Counted from the first letter of the stretch, positions 9,317-18,157 are shown. The stretch is 64,000 bases of DNA from Verrucomicrobiota bacterium (GCA_018648805.1 JABGQM010000002.1:62001-126000); one strand, 5' to 3'. The notes: generated from the sequence alone by a model not told the origin. Numbers and translations: made by a program.

Positions 9317-10438
9317 ATGAGCTATGATTTTCCATCCAACTGGCCACGCGACCTGCGGGTACAGCTCTGCCATGACTGGCTGAGCGGGATGCGCGGCGGG
9401 GAGCGCGTGCTCGAGATCTTGTGCGAAGGGTTTCCGGAGGCGCCAATCTACACGTTGCTGAGCAATCCGGCCGCGATCTCCGACACGATCCGCAGTCACC
9501 CGATCCACACCTCCTGGATGCAGCGCCTGCCCGGCATCAGCCGGCACTACCGCCGCCTGCTACCGCTCTTCCCGGCGGCGATCAACAGTTTGCGCCCTGC
9601 GCCAGCCGATCTCGTGATCAGCACCAGCCACTGCGTGGCCAAGAGTCTGCGCCCCCACCCGGGCGCCAAACACATCTCCTACTGTTTCACCCCGATGCGC
9701 TATGCCTGGCTCTTCTATGCAGAGTATTTCGGATCCAATCCAGCCAAAGCCTTGCTGGTCAAACCCATCCTCGCCTGTCTGCGGTGGTGGGACCGCAAGA
9801 CCGCCAACCGGGTCGATCGTTTCGTCGGCATCAGCGAACATGTGCGCGAGCGGATCCAGCGCTGCTACGGACGCGAGGCCGACGTGGTCTATCCGCCCGT
9901 CAACACGCACATCTGGACCCCCGACGCGGCCGTGCCCAAGGGCGACTTCGACCTGATTGTATCGGCCCTGGTGCCCTACAAGCGCGTCGACCTGGCCGTT
10001 GAGGCCTACACGCGCTCCGGCACTCCGCTCACGATCGTGGGGGTGGGAGGTCAGTTGGCGCGACTTAAACAGATGGCGGGCGCGAATATCACCTTCCTGG
10101 AACGCGCATCCGACGAAACCATTCTCGATCTCTACCGGCGCGCCCGGCTCCTGGTCTTTCCCGGCGAGGAAGATTTCGGCATTGTCCCGCTCGAGGCGCA
10201 GTCCTGCGGCACCCCCGTAGTGGCCTACCGCAAGGGAGGGGCCACCGAGACCGTGATTGAAGACCAAACCGGCGTCTTCTTCGACACCCAAACCCCCGAC
10301 GCCCTGTGGGAGGCCGTGGAGCTCTGCGGGCAGCGCGAGTGGGACCCCGCCATCCTGCGCCGCCACGCCGAGCGCTTCGGCGTCGCGAATTTCATCCAAG
10401 GCATGGCGGATGTGATTGAGAGGGTCACTGGGGAGTGA
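9317..10438 (+). CDS. Glycosyltransferase, GT4-type
   Basis: 373 residues from ATG 9317 (MSYDFPSNWP), one base after the previous stop; GAGGGACGTTGAG upstream supplies the ribosome site. N-terminal residues LCHDWLSGMRGGERVLE, then CFTPMRYAWLFY and SALVPYKRVDLAVEAY, and the donor-site segment GEEDFGIVPLEAQSCGTPVVA identify a WbaZ/GT4 group enzyme. Third gene of the glycosyltransferase operon. It ends 20 nt before the convergent regulator gene, which carries a strong palindrome just inside its 3' end. Confidence 0.92.
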   Translation: MSYDFPSNWPRDLRVQLCHDWLSGMRGGERVLEILCEGFPEAPIYTLLSNPAAISDTIRSHPIHTSWMQRLPGISRHYRRLLPLFPAAINSLRPAPADLVISTSHCVAKSLRPHPGAKHISYCFTPMRYAWLFYAEYFGSNPAKALLVKPILACLRWWDRKTANRVDRFVGISEHVRERIQRCYGREADVVYPPVNTHIWTPDAAVPKGDFDLIVSALVPYKRVDLAVEAYTRSGTPLTIVGVGGQLARLKQMAGANITFLERASDETILDLYRRARLLVFPGEEDFGIVPLEAQSCGTPVVAYRKGGATETVIEDQTGVFFDTQTPDALWEAVELCGQREWDPAILRRHAERFGVANFIQGMADVIERVTGE

Positions 10439-10458
10439 CAACATTCAAACGTACCGGA

Positions 10459-11682
10459 CTAATCAGCCCGACCCCGCGGGGTCGGAAGACTCCGTTCCAC
10501 CGGAACAGGCCCGGTGGGGGTATCTCGAGTTTTCTCGCGCTCCTGCTTGCGGAAGGCGGCGGGACTGGTACCGAGAGACCTCTTGAAATGACGGTGCAGG
10601 TTGATGCGGTTCCCGAACCCGCACTCCTCGGCGACGGTCTCGATCTTCTTGCTCGTATCGACAAGAAGGCGCTTCGCGTTGTCGACACGAATTCGGTTCA
10701 ACACCGCGTAGGGGGTCTGTCCCATATCGCTTGCAAACGCGTCATACAGGAGTGTCTTGCAGACGCCGGCCGCGTGTGCGATGTCGTCGGTCCCAAACTG
10801 ACGCGCATAGTTTCCCAGCATAAAGCGCACCGCGCGGGCAACTTCAGGCAGGTGGGCGGCAATGGTGTCGGTACTCCGGCGTGAAGCTATGCCTGTCGGC
10901 GGGAAGAGAATTGGGTGCGCGGGCGGGGGTTCACCGTCCATCATGCGAGCAAGCACATCACAGGCCACACGCGTGATCGTGTCGAAGTCCACCTGGATGC
11001 TGGACAGAGGAATGGTGGTGCTGTTGCGGAAGATCGCCATGTCCAGCATGCCGAGCACCGCCACGCTCTCCGGCACGGTAATCGACTCCGCAAGACACGC
11101 CTCAATGACCTCGGTAGCCGCCTCGTCGTTTAAAGCGAAAACGGCCAGGGGCTTGGGCAATGTCGACAGCGTCTCTCGCAACCATTCTTGTCGGTTCAGC
11201 CAGGTGTCCGCTCTCTTCCCTCGTGCATCGGCCCACAGTATCGGATTGGTCTCGTAACCTTCCTGACGCAACCTCGCCGCGAAGGCGGAATATCTGCGCT
11301 CTGCGGTATCCGGCGACAAGCCATGCGAGTAGAAAGCAAACGAATTGAAGCCACGTTCAAGAAAATGCTCCGCGGCCATGTTGCCGGCAATAGCGTCGTC
11401 CTGAGAGATACGTGGTATGTTGAAGTCTGCGAAGTTATCGTTGAGCGAGACGGCTGGGCACTTCGCATCATCGATGAGCCTTCCGAGTTCCACCCGGTCG
11501 CCACCCAGCATCGTGATGATACCATCTCCTTGCCACCGCTCCGGAAGCCTGCCCGACATGCAAACCTGTAGATCTACATGCCAGCCGCGTTCAGCGGCGT
11601 GGCGCACCGTTCCATTTACAATATCCTGGTGCCACCAGGCGTTCGCGAATAGCACGCGGATGGGTTGTTCAGGTGTATTCAT
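10459..11682 (-). CDS. XylR-type transcriptional regulator (LacI-like sensor domain plus AraC HTH)
   Basis: 407 residues. The N-terminal ~270 residues resemble a periplasmic-binding/LacI-type sugar sensor (VLFANAWWHQDIVNGTVRHAAERGW, then VFALNDEAATEVIEACL and VAVLGMLDMAIFRNSTTIPLSSIQVD). The C-terminus has two AraC HTH motifs, the second being KKIETVAEECGFGNRINLHRHFKRSLGTSPAAFRK. This XylR layout usually senses a sugar and activates its catabolic genes. It is divergent from the exported protein at 11841, a plausible target. The last ~27 residues after SPAAFRKQ are Pro/Arg-rich and partly encoded by a palindrome, so the native C-terminus may have been extended. Confidence 0.9.
   Translation of the reverse strand: MNTPEQPIRVLFANAWWHQDIVNGTVRHAAERGWHVDLQVCMSGRLPERWQGDGIITMLGGDRVELGRLIDDAKCPAVSLNDNFADFNIPRISQDDAIAGNMAAEHFLERGFNSFAFYSHGLSPDTAERRYSAFAARLRQEGYETNPILWADARGKRADTWLNRQEWLRETLSTLPKPLAVFALNDEAATEVIEACLAESITVPESVAVLGMLDMAIFRNSTTIPLSSIQVDFDTITRVACDVLARMMDGEPPPAHPILFPPTGIASRRSTDTIAAHLPEVARAVRFMLGNYARQFGTDDIAHAAGVCKTLLYDAFASDMGQTPYAVLNRIRVDNAKRLLVDTSKKIETVAEECGFGNRINLHRHFKRSLGTSPAAFRKQEREKTRDTPTGPVPVERSLPTPRGRAD
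10468..10485. repeat. Perfect 18-bp GC palindrome, REP-like
   Basis: CCGACCCCG followed directly by CGGGGTCGG. It sits inside the 3' end of the XylR-type gene, close to the convergent glycosyltransferase stop. The core GCGGGGTCGG also occurs twice in the tandem repeat at 14525-14566 next to a transposase remnant, which suggests a shared REP family. It could also act as a bidirectional terminator. Confidence 0.55.
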
Positions 11683-11840
11683 AACGGAAAGACTGTAACA
11701 TACTTCGGGATATGTGCTATATATATTGTTAAGCTCTGCGCTTATAATAGGGTTCGGTTAGGAGGGCATTCATTTGAGTGATGCGTAGCCTTTGAGGCTG
11801 CCAACCTTCAGTCCGGAAACAGCGATAAGGAGAAGAGAAC
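11683..11840 (+). promoter_or_regulatory. Divergent regulatory region between XylR-type gene and exported-protein gene
   Basis: This 158-nt region is more AT-rich than its surroundings, with TATATATA near 11719-11726 and a consensus -10 TATAAT at 11743-11748 on the plus strand; no good -35 sits 16-18 nt upstream, as expected for an activator-dependent promoter. AAGGAG (11827-11832) lies 8 nt before the plus-strand ATG at 11841. Direct regulation by the divergent XylR-type protein is inference. Confidence 0.5.
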
Positions 11841-14477
11841 ATGAAACGCACGAAGAACAGTTTGGGCATCGGCATCGCGGTCATGGCGGCTGCTATGATG
11901 TTGGGTTTCGTATTGGATGGCAGGGCCTCACTGCTCGTGTATGAGGGGTTTCAGTACAACGCGACAGGCGACAACTTGTATCAACAGCCCAACGACCCGG
12001 GCGCGACCGATACCAATGCCACAGGCCTCGCAGGAACATGGGCCGACTTGAGGTGGCAAACGGCGGGAATGCGGATCACGGGCGGGAGCCTGACGTTTGG
12101 CGACCTACCGACGAGCGGAAACTATGTGAAGGCTGCCGGAACAACCGGCGAGGATAACGCCAGTCGGGCGCTGACAGGAGGTGCGCAGACCACGCTGAGC
12201 GGCAGCAGCGAGATCTGGTTCAGCATCATGATTGGCGTGTTGGAGAGCAGCAGCGTGGAGAAATGCGGATTCGCCTTGGTGAACCAGCCGCTTTCCACTC
12301 AGCGTATTCCCGACAACACGGGTGCTGGTCTGATCGGTTTCGCGATCGGGTCGGACGGCGGTTCCGATTTCCGGGCCTATGCCTGGAACGGCACGGGCAT
12401 CACCACCGGTTCCGCGGAACTGACGACGGGGGTGGGCACCTATCTGCTGGTGGGACATATTTCTTTTGATACGGGTACGGCGGGCAGCGATGTGTACAAA
12501 TTATACAACTACTCCCTGAACGGGGGGAGCGTGGTGGGGGGAAGCCTGACCCAGATCGGTGCGACCATCGAAGTCGATGCAGATCAAGCCACACTTGACA
12601 CCGTTGCCCTGACGCGGCAGCGGCTACAGCACTACGATGAATTAAGAATTGGCACGACCCTCGATTCGGTTCTGGGCATTCCCGACACCCAGCCGCCACA
12701 ACACATTCCGGCCTCGCTCTTTCCCTCCAATAACGCGACCGAGATTTCAGTGACGACGCCCCTCCAGCTGTCGTTTGACGAAGCCATTGCCAAGGGATCC
12801 GGCAGTATCACGATCCGTGAAGTTAGTGGGGATGCACCGATTGAGATCATCAATGTATCCTCCAGCATTGTAGACATCGTGAACGCTACGAATCTCGTGG
12901 TGACCCGCGGGGACTCGCTCGGGTTTGGCACCAACTACTGGGTCGACATACCGGCGGGTACTGTAGCGGACCTTGCCGGCAACCCGTTTGCAGGCATCAC
13001 CAATAGTTCCCAGTGGAACTTTACGACCGCGGCCGCCCTGGAAACCGAGCCACCCGACTATACCTTGCTGTCCCCGACCAATACCGCTGCGGGCATTGCG
13101 CTGACTGAGACCAAAATGCTGAGCTCAAGTCTGACCATTACGTTTGATGAGTTCGTACAGGCGGGTTCGGGCAGTGTTGAGATCCGCAACGTGACCGGTG
13201 GCGCCCTTGTTGAAACGATACCGCTGGTCTATCCGGATGATTTCAGCGGAGCAACCGTTACGATCGCGCCGACGGGACCCTTTGCCTTCGTCACAGAATA
13301 CTATGTCGCTATGTCTAATGGTGTCATCGAAGACCTGGCGGGTAATCCGTTCGCGGGTATTTCCAACAGTACGCAATGGAGTTTCACGACCGAGGTCGAT
13401 GACCTCATACCCGTTCCGAACATGATGGCTTTCAGCATTCCCCCCGCGCCCGCCAGTGATACGTCCATCTCAATGAGCGCCGTCACGGCCGTCGACGACA
13501 CGGAACCGATCGAGTACTTCTTCAGCAACACGGTCAGCGGCAACGTGTCAGACTGGATCACATCCACCAACTGGACGGACAGCCCCCTGGATGGCGGAAG
13601 CTATGGGTACCAGGTCAAAGCACGCGATGCTGTTTCGAATGAGACCGCGTGGTCATCTGAGGCATTTGCCTTTACGCCGTCTACGCCCGCCTCTTGGCTA
13701 TTCGTATACGAGGGCTTCCAGTACTACAGTGTCGGACAGGTTCTTGCGGGGCAGCCAGACGATGCGCCGAGCACGGATACAGATGCAACCGGATTGCAGG
13801 GAACATGGTCAGATGCTAACACTCCCGAAATGTATATCGCCGCTTCAAGCCTCTCATTCGGTGACCTCCCCGTATCAGGCAACCACATATCGTTCAACTC
13901 AAACATCAACGATGACAGGTTATGGCGTTTACTTACGCCAGAAGCATCAAACAGCGTGTCTTCAGCGACGGAGCTGTGGTTCAGCCTGCTCGTGCAGAAC
14001 GCTGATGACCTGGGAGAAGGCTTCGTGCTTGGCAACAAGACCGTCAGTCAGCCCAAGATTCATCTGAACGATGGGACCGATGGACTGCAAGGCTTCGGGC
14101 TTGGAGCAGACGGGGATAAGTTGAAACCATATGCGTGGAATGGAGCTGCCCTGGTCGCGGGTGATGCAACGACCTCGTTCAGTGGTGTCCAATTGGTGGT
14201 CGGCAAAATTGTCTTCGATGCCGGAACCGGCGGAACCGATCAGTACACGCTATACGATTACCAACTGAATGACGGGAGCGTCGAGGGGGGGACGCTGGAT
14301 CCAATCGCGAGTACGATTGAAGTCGATGTCGACCAGAGTCAGCTCAGCACGGTAAATCTTACGCGCCAGAAGCGAGTTCCTTATGACGAGCTTCGCATTG
14401 GCCCGACACTTGAGGCCGTATTAGGCTTCGCCCCTATACCCGCTATACCCGCAGGGACCGTGCTGATAATCAGGTAG
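11841..14477 (+). CDS. Large exported protein with duplicated 'YEGF' domain, two Big_5 Ig-like domains and a short C-terminal motif
   Basis: 878 residues with a clear signal peptide (MKRTKNSLG, then a hydrophobic run to about residue 28). Two related beta-rich domains, each opening with VYEGFQY, cover about residues 31-275 and 615-865; both end with YDELRIG and LEVD/EVLG-like strands. Between them are two SbsA/Big_5-type Ig-like modules (about 285-395 and 405-515), each ending DLAGNPFAGI and WNFTT/WSFTT, then a short fibronectin-like segment. No catalytic motif is recognised. The protein ends IPAGTVLIIR, like the exported protein at 44976. Probably a secreted or surface polysaccharide-binding or adhesion protein. 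Function unknown. Confidence 0.85.
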   Translation: MKRTKNSLGIGIAVMAAAMMLGFVLDGRASLLVYEGFQYNATGDNLYQQPNDPGATDTNATGLAGTWADLRWQTAGMRITGGSLTFGDLPTSGNYVKAAGTTGEDNASRALTGGAQTTLSGSSEIWFSIMIGVLESSSVEKCGFALVNQPLSTQRIPDNTGAGLIGFAIGSDGGSDFRAYAWNGTGITTGSAELTTGVGTYLLVGHISFDTGTAGSDVYKLYNYSLNGGSVVGGSLTQIGATIEVDADQATLDTVALTRQRLQHYDELRIGTTLDSVLGIPDTQPPQHIPASLFPSNNATEISVTTPLQLSFDEAIAKGSGSITIREVSGDAPIEIINVSSSIVDIVNATNLVVTRGDSLGFGTNYWVDIPAGTVADLAGNPFAGITNSSQWNFTTAAALETEPPDYTLLSPTNTAAGIALTETKMLSSSLTITFDEFVQAGSGSVEIRNVTGGALVETIPLVYPDDFSGATVTIAPTGPFAFVTEYYVAMSNGVIEDLAGNPFAGISNSTQWSFTTEVDDLIPVPNMMAFSIPPAPASDTSISMSAVTAVDDTEPIEYFFSNTVSGNVSDWITSTNWTDSPLDGGSYGYQVKARDAVSNETAWSSEAFAFTPSTPASWLFVYEGFQYYSVGQVLAGQPDDAPSTDTDATGLQGTWSDANTPEMYIAASSLSFGDLPVSGNHISFNSNINDDRLWRLLTPEASNSVSSATELWFSLLVQNADDLGEGFVLGNKTVSQPKIHLNDGTDGLQGFGLGADGDKLKPYAWNGAALVAGDATTSFSGVQLVVGKIVFDAGTGGTDQYTLYDYQLNDGSVEGGTLDPIASTIEVDVDQSQLSTVNLTRQKRVPYDELRIGPTLEAVLGFAPIPAIPAGTVLIIR

Positions 14478-14524
14478 ATCGTGACGCCCGGCGAGGCGAT
14501 TCTGACCGCATTTCCGGACGAGCG

Positions 14525-14566
14525 TGACGAGCGGGGTCGGTCCTATGACGAGCGGGGTCGGTCCTA
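14525..14566. repeat. Two exact tandem copies of a 21-bp GC-rich unit
   Basis: Units beginning TGACGAGCGGGGTCGG occupy 14525-14545 and 14546-14566 without a mismatch; a partial GGACGAGCG precedes them. They lie between the stop of the exported-protein gene and the 3' end of the REP-associated transposase remnant, the typical place for REP sequences of such elements. Confidence 0.8.
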
Positions 14567-15123
14567 AAGATAACGGTTAGCGATTTGCCCCTGCCCACTA
14601 TCCAGAGCCTGCTCTATCTTCGATAGCTGTTTCCGTAGTCTGCGATCGTGCGGTAGCGCTTCTCTAAGTTTCTGCTGTTGCTGGCCCACGGCCGCGCCGC
14701 TACTGATGCCTAGCTGACCAGCAATCTCCCGCTGAGTCAGCCCCGCGTACTTTGAGAGCATCTGCGATCCCATGGCTCTCAGGATCGGTAGTGCTCCAGC
14801 CACTCCGGTGCCTTCTCTCTGCCTATATACGCACGATAACGGCTCCAACGATAGGAAGTCAGGTGACCCATGGCCTTGATGTGCACCGGATTCAAATGGA
14901 TGTAGCGTGAAAGCGATAGTAGATAGTTGTCGCCCTCGACAAGTTTAGCCCCGTAGCGCCCCTGGACGACTGGGCCCTTACGGCGGTGGCGGAGGTTATA
15001 GCAGAGCGTACAGGCGGTATTCAGGCTGTGCATGAATCGCCCCAGGTTGGCCAGTGGCGTCTCAATCGGGAGGTGATAGTGCGTTAGCATCTCACAGTGG
15101 GCGAATAGCCGAACAGGGCACAC
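14567..15123 (-). pseudogene. REP-associated tyrosine transposase (RAYT, Y1_Tnp), decayed
   Basis: Two minus-strand frames together make a degraded Y1 transposase. The upstream frame (14779-15123) keeps the HUH site (LTHYHLPIETP), VVQGRYGAKLVEGDNYLLSLSRYIHLNPV with the catalytic-tyrosine region, and SRYRAYIGREKAPEWLEHY, then stops. The downstream frame (14564-14848) carries the C-terminal HTH region (YAGLTQREIAGQLGISSGAAV). The N-terminal ~45 residues of the family (MARPLRIEFPGA-like) are missing, and a frameshift plus a probable internal deletion separates the halves. RAYTs mobilise REP palindromes; here tandem repeats flank the 3' end. Probably inactive. Confidence 0.8.
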
Positions 15124-15201
15124 GTCTCGTTCTTTCCTCGACCTGATGTGGGCCTTGAATCATACTCGTTGAAATCTACGTCAGCGTGAACGAGGCGAGG
15201 C

Positions 15202-16212
15202 ATGGACGAGCAGAATCTGATTATCTACAGGACAGAGGACGGCAGGGCGTCCGTGGCGCTCTATGCCCGGGATGGGAGCATCTGGCTCAATCAGGGACAG
15301 CTCGCGGAACTTTTTGCCACCTCTAAGCAGAATATCAGCTCGCACATCATTAATATCCTGAAAGAGAACGAGTTACCGGAGAATTCAGTTGTAAAGGATT
15401 TCTTTACAACTGCCGCTGACGGCAAAGAATACAGCGTTCGCCACTATGCCCTGCCTATGATTCTGGCCATAGGGTTCCGGGTCCGTAGCCTGCGCGGCAC
15501 CCAATTCAGGCAATGGGCCAACCACCACCTGCACGACTATATTGTCAAAGGGTTCGTCATGGACGACGAGCGGCTCAAGAATCCGGATGGGCGGCCCGAC
15601 TACTTCGACGAGATGCTGGCGCGCATTCGCGACATCCGGGCCTCTGAGAAGCGCTTCTACCAGAAAGTGCGTGATCTCTTTGCCCTCTGTAGCGACTACG
15701 ATCCCACCGACAAGGCTACTCAGATGTTCTTTGCCGAAACGCAGAACAAGCTGCTCTTTGCCACCACCAAGCAGACCGCCGCCGAAATCATCACCACGCG
15801 TGCCGATGCCGAGCAGCCCAACATGGGACTGACGAGCTGGAAGGGCTCCATTGTCAGGAAACAGGACATCATCATCGCAAAGAATTACCTTTCTGATGAC
15901 GAGATTGACACCCTCAACCGGCTGGTCGTGATCTTTCTCGAAACCGCTGAACTGCGTGCCAAGAACCGCCTCGATATCACCATGGACTTCTGGCGAGACA
16001 ACGTGGACCGCATACTTGAGGGCAGCGACATGACTGTGCTGACTCACAAAGGCAGCGTCGGTCGCAAAGAGATGGAATCCCACGCACACGCCGAATATGA
16101 GAACTTCGCCGCCCGGCGCAGAGAGTACGACGCCGAGTTGGCCGATGCTCAGGACCTTGAGGTCCTCAAACAGATCGAACAATCGATCATGGACGAGCAG
16201 GGCAAAGCGTAA
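15202..16212 (+). CDS. RhuM-family protein (Virulence_RhuM)
   Basis: 336 residues matching the RhuM family first noted in Salmonella pathogenicity island 3: N-terminal YRTEDGRASVALYARDGSIWLNQGQLAELFATSKQNIS..HI (a helix-turn-helix-like segment), SVRHYALPMILAIGFRVRSLRGTQFRQWA, and a C-terminal Fic/DOC-like helical region with DEIDTLNRLVVIFLETAELRAK. Biochemical function is unestablished; such genes are often mobile and lie in islands or near defence genes. GAGGCGAGG upstream of ATG 15202 may serve as ribosome site. It follows the RAYT remnant, so the two probably form an accessory insertion between the exported protein and rplU. Confidence 0.88.
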   Translation: MDEQNLIIYRTEDGRASVALYARDGSIWLNQGQLAELFATSKQNISSHIINILKENELPENSVVKDFFTTAADGKEYSVRHYALPMILAIGFRVRSLRGTQFRQWANHHLHDYIVKGFVMDDERLKNPDGRPDYFDEMLARIRDIRASEKRFYQKVRDLFALCSDYDPTDKATQMFFAETQNKLLFATTKQTAAEIITTRADAEQPNMGLTSWKGSIVRKQDIIIAKNYLSDDEIDTLNRLVVIFLETAELRAKNRLDITMDFWRDNVDRILEGSDMTVLTHKGSVGRKEMESHAHAEYENFAARRREYDAELADAQDLEVLKQIEQSIMDEQGKA

Positions 16213-16241
16213 AAGAAGTGGGTTTTATTGCTGTCTACCCC

Positions 16242-16270
16242 TTGACACGCAGGGGCTTTTACCTTACCTT
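16242..16270 (+). promoter_or_regulatory. Candidate promoter of rplU-rpmA-obgE
   Basis: Perfect -35 TTGACA (16242-16247), 17-nt spacer, -10 TACCTT (16265-16270), about 65 nt before rplU. The L21 leader (16271-16334) shows no obvious hairpin. Confidence 0.6.
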
Positions 16271-16334
16271 TCCCGAGCTTCAACCATTTCAGAGAAGAAA
16301 GCGACGGCCCACAGCGCGGCTGGGAGTGAATATC

Positions 16335-16649
16335 ATGGATGCATATGCAGTGGTTCAGACGGGTGGCAAGCAGTACCTCGTCAAGGAAAACGACACGCTG
16401 ACGATCGAGCGTCTCGCCGTTGAGGCGGGGGAAGAAGTAAAGCTCGAACCCGTTCTGGCGCGTTCCAACGGCACGAGCCTCGAAGTCGGTACGCCGGCCA
16501 TTGATGCCGCCGCTGTCACCAGCACCGTCGTCGAACATATTCGCGGGCCCAAGCTGATCAACTTCAAGAAGAAGCGCCGTAAGGGCTACTCCCGTAAGGT
16601 CGGGCATCGTCAGGAACTGACCGTCATTAAGGTCAACAGCATCGCATAA
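16335..16649 (+). CDS. rplU: 50S ribosomal protein L21
   Basis: 104 residues, the normal length. Binds 23S rRNA in the large subunit. Recognised from [27 protein letters not shown] at the N-terminus and the C-terminal [23 protein letters not shown]. The ATG at 16335 has GGGAG (16322-16326) 8 nt upstream; the frame is open further upstream but that part is the promoter region. First gene of the classical rplU-rpmA-obgE order. Confidence 0.98.
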   Translation: MDAYAVVQTGGKQYLVKENDTLTIERLAVEAGEEVKLEPVLARSNGTSLEVGTPAIDAAAVTSTVVEHIRGPKLINFKKKRRKGYSRKVGHRQELTVIKVNSIA

Positions 16650-16666
16650 CGCTCGGAGCATTAGCC

Positions 16667-16927
16667 ATGGCACATAAGAAAAGTGGTGGTTCAGCCAAAA
16701 ACGGACGCGACAGTCACTCCAAACGACTGGGCGTAAAGCGCTATGATGGACAGGTTGTGACCGCAGGTTCCATCCTCGTTCGCCAGCGTGGCACCAAGTT
16801 CTTCCCCGGGAAGAACGTCAAGCGCGGCAAAGACGACACGCTCTTCGCGCTGATCGATGGATCGGTCAAGTTCGAGAAGAACGGCAAGCTGATCAGCGTC
16901 TTCGAGCTCGAAGCCGCGGTGGCCTAA
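16667..16927 (+). CDS. rpmA: 50S ribosomal protein L27
   Basis: 86 residues: [29 protein letters not shown] is the highly conserved N-terminus that reaches the peptidyl-transferase centre. The N-terminus is the direct MAHKK form, without the cleavable extension seen in Firmicutes. Lies 17 nt after rplU in the same operon. Confidence 0.98.
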   Translation: MAHKKSGGSAKNGRDSHSKRLGVKRYDGQVVTAGSILVRQRGTKFFPGKNVKRGKDDTLFALIDGSVKFEKNGKLISVFELEAAVA

Positions 16928-17010
16928 ACGTCTGCCGGTCGGCATAGGGTCCTCTCCTCCATTCGCAACGGTCGGGGTCTGCCCGCTCCTGTTGTCATAG
17001 CGAGACGCCC

Positions 17011-18009
17011 ATGAAAAGTCGCAAGTTTATCGATTCCGCTCCCCTTTCCGCCAAAGCCGGCACCGGCGGCAACGGATCGGCCAGTTTCCGTCGTGAGAAG
17101 TTTATCGCCATGGGTGGCCCCGACGGCGGCGACGGCGGGCGGGGAGGCAATATCACCCTCAAGGCCGACCGCGAAACCGACTCCCTGATCGGCATCTTCT
17201 TCTCCCCCATTCGCAAGGCCGAGCATGGCGGCCCCGGGCGTCGCCAGCAGATGCACGGCAAGAACGGGGCCGATCTAGAGATCAAGATTCCGCGCGGCAC
17301 GCAAGTGACGGATGCCGAAAGCGGCGAGGTGCTGGCTGACATCGTGAACGATGGCGAGGAGTTTTGCATCGCCCACGGCGGCAAGGGCGGCCGGGGCAAT
17401 GTGCACTGGAAGAGCTCTACCCACCAGTCGCCTACCGAGAAGACGGATGGTGAACCCGGCGAGGAGGTCACGCTCAAGCTCGAGCTCAAGCTTGTGGCTG
17501 ATATCGGTCTGTGCGGTTTCCCCAATGCGGGCAAGTCGTCACTGCTCACCCAGATCAGCGATGCCCACCCGCGTGTGGCGGCCTACCCCTTCACCACGCT
17601 CAACCCCATTATTGGCACCATTATCTTTGAAAACTACTCACGGGCAACGGTGGCCGATATTCCCGGCCTGATCAAGGATGCCCACCTGGGGGTCGGACTG
17701 GGCTACTCCTTCCTGCGCCACATTGAGCGGGCGCACTACCTGATCTACGTCATTGATATGGCCGCCGTGGATGGCCGCCGGCCGCACGAAGACTACCTCA
17801 ATCTCAAGGAGGAGCTGAAACTCTACCGCGGAGACCTGATGCGGCGTCCCGCGCTGGTGGTCGCCAACAAGATGGACTGCCCCGAGTCGGCCGACCTGCT
17901 GGCCGAATTCATCGCCGAAACAGGTGAAACACCCCTTGAGATCTCAGCCGAGACAGGTGACGGTATCCCCGATCTGCGGGATGCTATCTTCACCATGCTG
18001 AATACGTAG
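17011..18009 (+). CDS. obgE: GTPase ObgE/CgtA
   Basis: 332 residues. Essential ribosome-associated GTPase for late 50S assembly and stress control. The Obg fold with Gly-rich loops covers residues 1-160 (GGPDGGDGGRGGN, HGGKGGRGN). The G domain has G1 GFPNAGKSS at 169-177, G3 DIPG at 216-219, G4 NKMD at 286-289 and G5 SAETG at 312-316. It ends right after the G domain, so the C-terminal extension or OCT domain found in many homologues is absent. Third gene of the ribosomal operon, 83 nt after rpmA; a large hairpin follows the stop. Confidence 0.97.
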   Translation: MKSRKFIDSAPLSAKAGTGGNGSASFRREKFIAMGGPDGGDGGRGGNITLKADRETDSLIGIFFSPIRKAEHGGPGRRQQMHGKNGADLEIKIPRGTQVTDAESGEVLADIVNDGEEFCIAHGGKGGRGNVHWKSSTHQSPTEKTDGEPGEEVTLKLELKLVADIGLCGFPNAGKSSLLTQISDAHPRVAAYPFTTLNPIIGTIIFENYSRATVADIPGLIKDAHLGVGLGYSFLRHIERAHYLIYVIDMAAVDGRRPHEDYLNLKEELKLYRGDLMRRPALVVANKMDCPESADLLAEFIAETGETPLEISAETGDGIPDLRDAIFTMLNT

Positions 18010-18016
18010 GGTGTCC

Positions 18017-18076
18017 CCTGCCGGCTTGCCCGGCAGGAACATGAGATCTTCCGCTCCTGCCGGACAAGCCGGCAGG
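18017..18076. terminator. 22-bp inverted repeat after obgE (terminator or BIME-like)
   Basis: The arm at 18017-18038 (begins CCTGCCGGCTTG) pairs with the arm at 18055-18076 with one G-U position and a 16-nt loop. Each arm is itself palindromic (CCTGCCGG...CCGGCAGG), so it looks like two convergent REP units. No T-tract follows. Located between obgE (plus) and epmA (minus). Confidence 0.6.
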
Positions 18077-18112
18077 GGGGCAGAGCCATCACACCCCGAT
18101 CAGACATTCCCC

Positions 18113-18139
18113 CTTCATTGCCTTCATTGCCTTCATGGT
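18113..18139. repeat. 9-nt tandem repeat CTTCATTGC
   Basis: CTTCATTGC at 18113-18121 and 18122-18130, then CTTCATGGT at 18131-18139. Same unit type (CTTCATnnn) as the hairpin between fhs and folD at 57481-57548. It lies just outside the 3' end of epmA. Confidence 0.75.
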
Positions 18140-18157
18140 GATCGGCCCTTGCCGCCC

